Source: Verrucomicrobia bacterium UBA6015
Lineage (GTDB): Bacteria > Verrucomicrobiota > Kiritimatiellia > UBA8416
Assembly: GCA_002428045.1 (NCBI GenBank)
Contig: DIZZ01000273.1
Coordinates: forward strand, 515 to 15,143
Direction: 5' to 3'
Length of the DNA: 14,629 nucleotides
This document shows, in pieces, positions 1 through 4,933 of the stretch. The stretch's first letter is position 1, and the number at the start of each line of letters is the position of its first letter. Made by a program: the position numbers and the translations under genes. The notes below the pieces were generated by a model. It did no database searches. It had not been told where the DNA came from and saw only the letters and a program-made list of their open reading frames with translations.

Positions 1-1545
1 AACGCCATCGAAAATGGTGCTGTCGTGGATCAGGAAGCCGGGGGTGGTCGGGCGGGCGGACCAGAGGCGGGCGAGCATGAGGTCGTAGCAGAAGACCTTC
101 ATATTTCCGATGCCGTCACTGCCGGAGCGCTCGATCTCGACATCGTACTTGAAACCGGTCGGGGCGGGGTTGATAATAAGGCGCCCCGGGGCGTTGTAAA
201 GACACTCCGAGTAGTCGTTGAACTGGGCGATAGCCCGGTCGCGCAGCGGTGCGCGTTCGTCGAGATCGCGCCGGGCCTTCTGCAAGAGCAGTTCCTGATC
301 AATCTTTACCTGGCTCAGGCCGTTTTGGCAAGCGGTCACGTTCGCAATCAGGTTCTCGACCGCGTTCAGTTCGCCTACGGTGTCCATGTGTCGCCGCTGG
401 AGGAGCGTGTATTCCTCCAGGGCACCGTGGGTTTGGAGGATTTCCATAATCGTGGCGCGTTGTTCGGTTTTCTCGTGGACGACCTGTTCACGCTGTTCGA
501 CATCGCGGGCCAGTCGCCGGGCTTCTTCGTCAAGAAATGAGCGTCGGTTGTGTATGACGGTTTCGTGAAACTGTCGCACCTCGTCCAACGCCCGCAGCGT
601 GACGCCAGGAAGGACGACGCCCGCATCGGCGTATAGACTGGCGACCGCGTCGGCTGCGGGGGGCGTTTCTTCGGTCTGGCTGCTGTGGTACAGGTCCATC
701 AGGCGCTGGGCAACCGTGTTCGCATTGACCGCCTCGTGAATTTCGGCAGTCAGGCGGTTGGCCTGTTCGCGCATCTCGACGTAGTTGGGATGTACCCGGA
801 AACCGCGCAGGCTGCCTGCCTCTTCCTCGACCTTGGCGGCGAGCCGAACGCGACGTGCTTCGAGGTCGCCCAATGTGCCCATGAAGTCTTTGACGACTCC
901 CTGTTTGGCCGCTTTCTTTAGTTCCATCAATCCCTTGCGCCGGTCTTTGAGGATCTGGAATGCGGAACCGTCCTCCCAGTTGAGTTCGAGTAGGTAGGCG
1001 TTGTTGACTTGACGCTCCCATTCGGCCTGTTTGGCATGATGCTCAAAGGGTGAGAAGAACCCATCTTTGCGTCGCCTCGCTAAATAGGAGATCAGACTGC
1101 GGAAGGTGGGCTGGTACTTGGCCGGCGGCTCCGTGCCCGAGAGGCCGAACAGCCGCCGCCCCAGCCAGGCGGTCCAGTCGTTCACGTCAACGAACCGCTC
1201 ACCGCCGCTTGCCCGGCTGAAGCGCGGCATATCGGACGCATCGCCTTCGACGTTGATCCGGCGGGGTTTGCTAGTGGCGCGCGTGGCGCGCAAGGGTTTG
1301 CCGACGACATCGAGTTCGAGTGTGAACTCCCAGTCTTCCAAGGCCGCGACCATCAAGCCTTTACCCGTCTTGGGGGTTGACCCCAGGCAGAAGTGGATTA
1401 TCTCAATCAGGGTCGACTTACCCAACCCGTTGCGGGAATCCTTCTTGGTGGATTCCTGCGTACGGTCGGCCCAAACAACGTTCAGTCCGGGACCGAACTG
1501 CACGGGCTTGAAGGTCTGCTTATTCGCCGTAACGCTGCGGATCAT
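1..1545 (-). CDS. ABC-3C system ATPase with DUF2326 C-terminus (partial, runs off left edge)
   Basis: This is the ABC-type, SMC/RecN-like ATPase of an ABC-three-component conflict system, presumably a cytoplasmic sensor or motor that controls the HNH effector encoded two genes upstream. The frame is open without a stop for all 515 visible codons. A Walker A motif (SRNGLGKST) lies at residues 37-45. A long charged, coiled-coil-like middle covers about residues 200-430. The end shows DUF2326 hallmarks: a signature-like GSDGIGNMK at 475-482 and a Walker-B-like LIHDSTIFDGV at 505-515. Family members usually continue some 50-60 residues further, so the true C-terminus lies outside the window. The ATG at 1545 is chosen because it overlaps the middle-component stop as ATGA and gives the expected short lead into the first beta strand and P-loop. 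Family assignment is confident. The role in defence is inferred from the family and operon; no activity can be read from the sequence. Confidence 0.88.
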   Translation of the reverse strand, partial: MIRSVTANKQTFKPVQFGPGLNVVWADRTQESTKKDSRNGLGKSTLIEIIHFCLGSTPKTGKGLMVAALEDWEFTLELDVVGKPLRATRATSKPRRINVEGDASDMPRFSRASGGERFVDVNDWTAWLGRRLFGLSGTEPPAKYQPTFRSLISYLARRRKDGFFSPFEHHAKQAEWERQVNNAYLLELNWEDGSAFQILKDRRKGLMELKKAAKQGVVKDFMGTLGDLEARRVRLAAKVEEEAGSLRGFRVHPNYVEMREQANRLTAEIHEAVNANTVAQRLMDLYHSSQTEETPPAADAVASLYADAGVVLPGVTLRALDEVRQFHETVIHNRRSFLDEEARRLARDVEQREQVVHEKTEQRATIMEILQTHGALEEYTLLQRRHMDTVGELNAVENLIANVTACQNGLSQVKIDQELLLQKARRDLDERAPLRDRAIAQFNDYSECLYNAPGRLIINPAPTGFKYDVEIERSGSDGIGNMKVFCYDLMLARLWSARPTTPGFLIHDSTIFDGV

Positions 1546-1772
1546 ACGGGCCTCCGCTTGGTCAGTAAACCGTTGCCGAATTCGAGCGCCCCGACCGCGT
1601 ACAGGAAATCCAAGGCTAGAACGAAGCGTCCATAGGCACGGATTTCGGGGGCGGAACGGACGGCATCCCAGAGGGCGGAGACGGTCATAGGTCTTGTCAC
1701 TTGAGTAAGAACCACGGCACCGGCACCCAGTAGCGAGTGTGAAAGGTCAACATGTTTGTCAGGTAGGATCAT
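1542..1772 (-). CDS. ABC-3C system middle component, MC6-like (76 aa)
   Basis: This small all-helical adaptor is encoded between the effector and the ATPase of the ABC-3C operon. It begins MILPDKHVDLSHSLLGAGAV and ends in a helix of the form RFVLALDFLYAVGALEF followed by a basic tail, a layout I recognise from middle component 6. A six-codon longer ORF begins at 1790, but the start at 1772 is preferred: its ATG overlaps the effector stop as ATGA, and MILP is the usual N-terminus of the family. Its own TGA overlaps the ATPase ATG in the same way, so all three proteins should be translationally coupled. Family knowledge suggests it bridges ATPase and effector. The molecular function is not established from this sequence. 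Confidence 0.8.
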   Translation of the reverse strand: MILPDKHVDLSHSLLGAGAVVLTQVTRPMTVSALWDAVRSAPEIRAYGRFVLALDFLYAVGALEFGNGLLTKRRPV

Positions 1773-2518
1773 TTTTCGAATACCTCGCACCGCTCAAAGA
1801 GATAAACAAGCACCGCCACAGCAGCCGAACGTCCGGCCTGATCCCGGACCCCCTGTTGGGCAAACACGCACATGGTCTCAAACAGATCGTCGCCATGCAG
1901 GCCATCATGACGGAGTCGATGATACTCGGAAAGAAAACCCGACTTCAAGCGATCCGAATACCCCGAATCCAGCATGGACTCATTCTCCACAAACTGGTGG
2001 ACAAGCGGGGCGATACTCAGACCCATGGTGATGGTCAGCCGGGAAGTGGCCGACAGATCGTTCTTGCGGATTTTTGCGTCAAGGTCCAGCACCCTATAAT
2101 CCTGCGTCACCGCATCCACAGGCACGCTTTTAATCCACGCGGTGGCCTCTTGCAATTCGGGGAAGGCGACATCCGCGAAAGCGGCCACCATGGCCCCACG
2201 CACCTTGGTCTCGTGTTCAGTCTTGATCGTGAAGAGCCGGTCTACGCTGAAATCGGACTCCTGCTTGTCAATCTGCGTGTGGTGATCGCTGCAAAGGTAA
2301 ATAAGGTTACTGTAGCCGTTACGTTCATCATCCGTCATGTATGCATCATAACGCGCTGTTCCCGGCTGCTCGCCGCGAATATGAGCGGCCTGCCCGGTTG
2401 ATACGGGCGCGTTGCCACCGGGGCTGTTGACAGTAAGCTCACGCGGGCAGCCGGGAAAGGCACAACGGTTGCCGCTACGCATAGCCAGAATCAGCTTCGT
2501 TGGGTATGACGCTCCCAC
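1769..2518 (-). CDS. HNH endonuclease fused to ABC-3C C-terminal domain (249 aa)
   Basis: This is the likely nuclease effector of the ABC-3C system. The N-terminal 90 residues form an HNH (His-Me finger) module: RCAFPGC with Cys19 and Cys24, AAHIRGE with His46, then NLIYLCSDHH with Asn71, Cys76, His79 and His80, followed by TQID. Catalytic His, Asn and His are all present, so it looks active. From about residue 110 onward is a helical region ending in LVYLFERCEVFEK, typical of the C-terminal domain shared by ABC-3C effectors. The start is GTG at 2518, with AAAGGA (2529-2534 on the opposite strand) ten bases upstream. No closer ATG keeps the N-terminal helix that precedes the Cys pair. It is first in an operon with the MC6 protein and the DUF2326 ATPase, joined by ATGA overlaps. 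The target is presumably DNA, but that is inference. Confidence 0.82.
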   Translation of the reverse strand: MGASYPTKLILAMRSGNRCAFPGCPRELTVNSPGGNAPVSTGQAAHIRGEQPGTARYDAYMTDDERNGYSNLIYLCSDHHTQIDKQESDFSVDRLFTIKTEHETKVRGAMVAAFADVAFPELQEATAWIKSVPVDAVTQDYRVLDLDAKIRKNDLSATSRLTITMGLSIAPLVHQFVENESMLDSGYSDRLKSGFLSEYHRLRHDGLHGDDLFETMCVFAQQGVRDQAGRSAAVAVLVYLFERCEVFEK

Positions 2519-2623
2519 TCAGAACCGTTCCTTTCTGGATCCGCAGACCACGGAACTGTCTTCTGGGCATGCTGGATAGGCAATTTGCATCAATCGTTCC
2601 TTAACAATCCGTAAATCCTTAAT

Positions 2624-2659
2624 GACGGCGGCATCTTGCCAGAATGTCCTGCCGCCGTC
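2624..2659. promoter_or_regulatory. Perfect inverted repeat in the ABC-3C leader region
   Basis: GACGGCGGCA (2624-2633) pairs perfectly with TGCCGCCGTC (2650-2659) around a 16-base loop. It lies about 105 bases upstream of the HNH gene start and downstream of abi. Neither side carries a run of T on the sense strand, so it does not look like a classical intrinsic terminator. It may be an mRNA leader structure, an operator or a degraded repeat end. Function is unknown. Confidence 0.4.
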
Positions 2660-2804
2660 AAACCGCAAAGACGCAATTAACAAGGGAATCGCCATCAGGC
2701 CTAGCGGCTCTGTCAGGGTAGCAGACCGTGAAAATAGAAAACAGCCTTGTTTGGTGGGTTTCAGGGGCAAGGCCCGCCGATCTTCACGTGCCAGCATGAC
2801 TTCC

Positions 2805-2950
2805 AATTCCATCATCATTCCCAATCCTATCTTGATCCCAGCGTTTCGAATCCATTCCCCGCCGCCACCACGCATTTCAACTCGAGCTCCGCCCATTCTC
2901 AAAACCGGCAAAATCATGCCGGAACAACCGCCCGGCGTCAAACCGGCAAA
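2805..2950 (-). repeat. Dispersed intergenic repeat, copy A (fullest copy)
   Basis: This is the most complete of three related copies. Its left part (from 2809, CATCATCATTCCCAATCC) matches copy B. Its centre (TCCATTCCCCGCC from 2851, GCCCATTCTCAA from 2891) matches B and C. Its right part (ATCATGCCGGAACAA, then CGTCAAACC to 2944) matches C. It contains a perfect hairpin, CCGGCA (2905-2910) with TGCCGG (2917-2922). Strand is given relative to the neighbouring genes: reading with abi, the repeat begins about 26 bases after the abi stop. Confidence 0.72.
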
Positions 2951-2976
2951 TCGGGTTCGTCTCTGACCGATGGTTT

Positions 2977-3885
2977 TCATAAGCATACCCAAAGGGGATG
3001 GGTTCTCCAGTCATGAGGCAGCCCCATCCTAATGCTTGCATCAAGCACAGGAGGCATCTGGTGCAACAAAAGTGTTTCGACTCGTATTTTCCAGTCGCGG
3101 ACAAAGTCTTTTTCGGACGGACAATGATACAGGAACTTCGCTTGAACCAACAGGGATGCAAAAAATCGCGTATTGTCGGGCATGAGTGGAACCTGCCATG
3201 CTTTACCGGCAGGCAAATCCGGCTTTATTGCCCACTTTCGATCCCACACCCGTAAATGATGTGCACAAAGGTTTCGCGTGTATACAAGATGATGAAGCCA
3301 AGATTTGAGTGTTTCTACTTGAACATGATACCGCGCCGCAATGTCTTTCTGATCCCTCCGCATCATTCCGCTGTACATCTTTGAAAGGGCACCAAACGAC
3401 ATTATTTCCGTGGCGACCCAAATGGGCATATCAGGAAACTCTGAATAATCATTCTTGTAATGCGCCACAAATTGTTCATCTGATCGCCGAGTCTCTTCAT
3501 GCAGTTTAGCAAGCCATTCCCGATGCCGAAAAGTATGGAAGAAGTTACTGGGGCTCGTGTGTCCAAATGGGTTGTGATTTTCCCCGAAGATGTAGGCAAT
3601 GTTGGCACGCAGATCGAGTTCGATAACTTCAAGGGACTCAGTCACCAAATCACGTAATGCCCGATCGAAATTATAGGCGGCCCGAATTTGTTCAAACGAA
3701 GTACCAGGTCGAAACACATGCCTCTGTTGTTCAAACGCGAGGCCATAGCCACCAAACCGGTAGTAGTTGATATGCCGCAGGAATTCAGCAGCGGCAGTAT
3801 CATCGTCGATGCTCAACCCGTAAGATTTGAGTTTCTGTAGTTGGCCCGAAATCGAAAGCCAAGGTTTTGCATACGGGGTGGTCAT
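2977..3885 (-). CDS. Abi family protein (Abi_2/AbiD-F type, HEPN; 302 aa)
   Basis: This is a predicted abortive-infection protein of the Abi_2 family, whose members carry a HEPN-type ribonuclease fold and are thought to shut down an infected cell by cutting RNA. It begins with the typical MTTPYAKPWLSISGQLQKLK helix and continues with FLRHINYYRFGGYGLAF near 35-51, another family hallmark. The Rx4-6H motif is RNLCAHH at residues 204-210 (Arg204, His209), followed by LRVWDR, so the catalytic pair is intact. The ATG at 3885 is chosen over the longer frame starting at 3969: GGGGAG lies six bases upstream and the family begins here. It stands alone between repeat copies B and A, with a terminator-like hairpin just upstream. 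By eye its GC is lower than that of nfnAB or the polysaccharide genes, consistent with lateral acquisition. The trigger is unknown. Confidence 0.87.
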   Translation of the reverse strand: MTTPYAKPWLSISGQLQKLKSYGLSIDDDTAAAEFLRHINYYRFGGYGLAFEQQRHVFRPGTSFEQIRAAYNFDRALRDLVTESLEVIELDLRANIAYIFGENHNPFGHTSPSNFFHTFRHREWLAKLHEETRRSDEQFVAHYKNDYSEFPDMPIWVATEIMSFGALSKMYSGMMRRDQKDIAARYHVQVETLKSWLHHLVYTRNLCAHHLRVWDRKWAIKPDLPAGKAWQVPLMPDNTRFFASLLVQAKFLYHCPSEKDFVRDWKIRVETLLLHQMPPVLDASIRMGLPHDWRTHPLWVCL

Positions 3886-3922
3886 GGAAATCTCCCCATG
3901 CGCAAAGCAGATTCGGGGGAAT

Positions 3923-3976
3923 AAAAAAACGCGCCCTTGATGTGCATCATTCTTTCGAACGAGAGGCACGGCGCGT
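3923..3976 (-). terminator. Terminator- or attenuator-like hairpin just upstream of abi
   Basis: Read on the minus strand, ACGCGCC (3976-3970) pairs with GGCGCGT (3935-3929) and is followed by a run of T (3929-3923, TTTTTTT). Within the 34-base loop, GTGC and GCAC (3969-3966 with 3945-3942) can extend the structure. It ends only about 38 bases before the abi start and points the same way. It could terminate the DUF2283 transcript or attenuate abi itself. The wide loop lowers confidence. Confidence 0.42.
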
Positions 3977-4062
3977 GTGTTGGCAGTAAGCTACCCAACC
4001 TAGCAGCGATGTGCAAGATGTTTTTTCGGTCTGGTGCGGTCAAACCCCGACGTTCTTGATTC

Positions 4063-4168
4063 CCCATCATCATTCCCAATCCCATCTTGATTCCAGCGTT
4101 TCTAATCCTTTCCCCGCCGCCACACCAATCACGAATTCAGCACCAGCCCCGGCCCATTCTCAATACCG
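4063..4168 (-). repeat. Dispersed intergenic repeat, copy B
   Basis: It aligns with the left and central parts of copy A: CATCATCATTCCCAATCC, then CATCTTGATTCCAGCGTTTC, TTTCCCCGCCGCCAC and GCCCATTCTCAATACCG. It lacks the right-hand hairpin part. It has the same orientation as copies A and C and begins about 21 bases after the DUF2283 stop when read with that gene. Confidence 0.68.
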
Positions 4169-4189
4169 AAAGGTAAGGGACTTCTGATA

Positions 4190-4405
4190 TCAGGCGACTT
4201 GGTGAACCTGAAATGGAAGATGGGCAAAGTCCAGCCGGTTCAGGTCGAGATGCCTGGAAGCCTGGTCGATATCCAAGCCCACAGGGCGGCCCTGCTCATC
4301 CACATCCATTACAACCCCTTCGGTCAACTCCACAACATCGGTTCCCTTCCTTCCGGAAAGGTCTATGTACAAACTGTCCGTATCCGCGAAATATTCAATT
4401 TTCAT
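4190..4405 (-). CDS. DUF2283 family protein (71 aa)
   Basis: This is a short DUF2283-domain protein. The sequence runs MKIEYFADTDSLYIDLS, then VVELTEGVVMDVDEQGRPVG and LDIDQASRHLDL, matching the family pattern of a YF/YxxDxDxLYI strand, a central DVDxxGxxVG turn and a final helix starting IxxAS. The length is full for the family. DUF2283 genes commonly follow a DUF4258 gene in what is thought to be a toxin-antitoxin-like pair. Here only the stump of a DUF4258 frame remains directly upstream, overlapping this gene by 11 bases. No good Shine-Dalgarno sequence is visible before the ATG, so translation may once have been coupled to the lost partner. Biochemical function is unknown; an antitoxin-like role is inferred from the usual pairing only. 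Confidence 0.8.
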   Translation of the reverse strand: MKIEYFADTDSLYIDLSGRKGTDVVELTEGVVMDVDEQGRPVGLDIDQASRHLDLNRLDFAHLPFQVHQVA

Positions 4406-4481
4406 TGCACATCTGTTTCGTCAGGTATGGTCGTTTCTCCAGCACTTTGGTCTCAAAGTAGTCTGTGAATCGGCATTCCAT
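4395..4481 (-). pseudogene. N-terminal remnant of a DUF4258-type protein (28 codons)
   Basis: The minus-strand frame from the ATG at 4481 reads MECRFTDYFETKVLEKRPYL followed by TKQMC, then stops at 4395 within the DUF2283 gene. The first 25 residues resemble the N-terminus of DUF4258 proteins found next to DUF2283 genes (FTxYFxxKVLxKRPYLT). The rest of the domain, usually some 50-60 further residues, is missing and the frame runs straight into the DUF2283 start. I read this as a deletion scar that removed most of the partner gene. The match rests on memory of the family, not on a search, and a genuine micropeptide is possible. Confidence 0.5.
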
Positions 4482-4507
4482 CGTGGTAAGTCTAAGAGCC
4501 ATACATC

Positions 4508-4603
4508 TCCATTCCCCGCCACTCCATCACGCATTCAACACCGGCTCCACCCCATTGTCAAAACCGTCACCATCATGCCGGAACAATAGCCCGCCGTCAA
4601 ACC
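4508..4603 (-). repeat. Dispersed intergenic repeat, copy C
   Basis: It aligns with the central and right parts of copy A: TCCATTCCCCGCC, CACGCATTCAACACCGGCTC, CCCATTGTCAAAACCG, ATCATGCCGGAACAA and CCGTCAAACC. The hairpin of copy A is degraded here (CCGTCA against TGCCGG). It begins about 34 bases after the stop of the cysteine-cluster ORF and ends 26 bases before the DUF4258 remnant start, read on the minus strand. Confidence 0.66.
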
Positions 4604-4637
4604 TCATGTCAGCGTTTTGGCTTGCATCGCGGCTTGT

Positions 4638-4784
4638 CTATCGCGGCACGATGTCGTGACAACCGGGGCAGCCGGTCTCGTCGGCATGTCGTCTGGATGT
4701 CGGGTATTCCCGGCAATGATCCGGCTTGAGATCGTGGATGCAGCAGTGCCCGCATTGCCTGCACTGGAATCCGCTTTCTCTCAT
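4638..4784 (-). CDS. Short cysteine-cluster ORF resembling an internally deleted YkgJ-type protein (48 aa)
   Basis: This ORF reads MRESGFQCRQCGHCCIHDLK followed by PDHCREYPTSRRHADETGCP and a short tail, with Cys at 8, 11, 14, 15, 24, 39 and 42. YkgJ-like zinc/iron-chelating proteins of roughly 110-120 residues begin with CxxCGxCC and end with IHDxKPxHCRxYPxSxxHAxxTGCxG. Here the two ends are joined directly, as if the middle 60-70 codons had been lost in frame. It could be a decayed gene, or a working metal-binding microprotein because the clustered cysteines are kept. Its ATG lies eight bases after the stop of the small basic ORF upstream, with AGGG between, so it may be the tail of the nfnAB transcript. 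The relationship to YkgJ is from memory and moderately confident. Confidence 0.5.
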   Translation of the reverse strand: MRESGFQCRQCGHCCIHDLKPDHCREYPTSRRHADETGCPGCHDIVPR

Positions 4785-4792
4785 ACACCCTG

Positions 4793-4933
4793 TCACTTCT
4801 TTCGATTCCGGCGTTTGGCGGCATCCGCTTGTTTCCGTTTGGCCTTGGCTTTCTTGCCGTTTTCGCGGGAACGGGCTGGCTCGGGTGCGGAAGGTTTGCG
4901 TATTTCGCTCGGCAGCCTCCTATGCAATCCCAT
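4793..4933 (-). CDS. Small Arg/Lys-rich ORF coupled to the nfnB stop (46 aa)
   Basis: The ATG shares one base with the nfnB TGA (TGATG), a common coupling arrangement. The product starts MGLHRRLPSEIRKPSAPEPA and ends in a strongly basic tail (KKAKAKRKQADAAKRRNRKK). It has no domain I recognise. A basic, disordered tail of this kind can bind nucleic acid or may simply be non-functional. Its position directly after nfnB and eight bases before the cysteine-cluster ORF supports translation. An AGGAGG occurs inside the frame, not in front of the start. It may be a chance ORF. Confidence 0.35.
   Translation of the reverse strand: MGLHRRLPSEIRKPSAPEPARSRENGKKAKAKRKQADAAKRRNRKK

Larger units (their letters stand above)
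2519..2976. other. 458-base intergenic region between abi and the ABC-3C operon
   Basis: No convincing gene is seen on either strand. The region holds repeat copy A, a perfect 10-bp hairpin at 2624-2659, and the ribosome binding site of the HNH gene. No clear -35/-10 pair for the ABC-3C operon could be picked by eye. Open frames crossing it are low-complexity or shared with the repeat and are not credible proteins. Confidence 0.6.
3886..4189. other. 304-base intergenic region upstream of abi
   Basis: This region contains the abi ribosome binding site, a terminator-like hairpin (3923-3976) and repeat copy B (4063-4168). A 67-codon minus-strand frame spans part of it, but it overlaps the abi start and the repeat and has no recognisable features. 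No gene is called. Confidence 0.55.

Noticed and set aside
25..540. 171-codon plus-strand ORF
   Set aside because: It is an antisense shadow of the DUF2326 ATPase, using the same codon register in reverse.
1739..2401. 220-codon plus-strand ORF
   Set aside because: It is antisense to the HNH effector, whose motifs are clear; the plus-strand product has no domain features.
2519..2992. 157-codon minus-strand ORF between abi and the HNH gene
   Set aside because: It overlaps the abi stop, runs through repeat copy A and the hairpin, has no recognisable domain, and the part shared with copy C is interrupted there. It is more likely a chance frame.
2805..4603. Integron attC sites separating gene cassettes
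   Set aside because: The gene-plus-repeat order suggested it, but no RYYYAAC and GTTRRRY pair was found at the repeat ends and no integrase is in the window.
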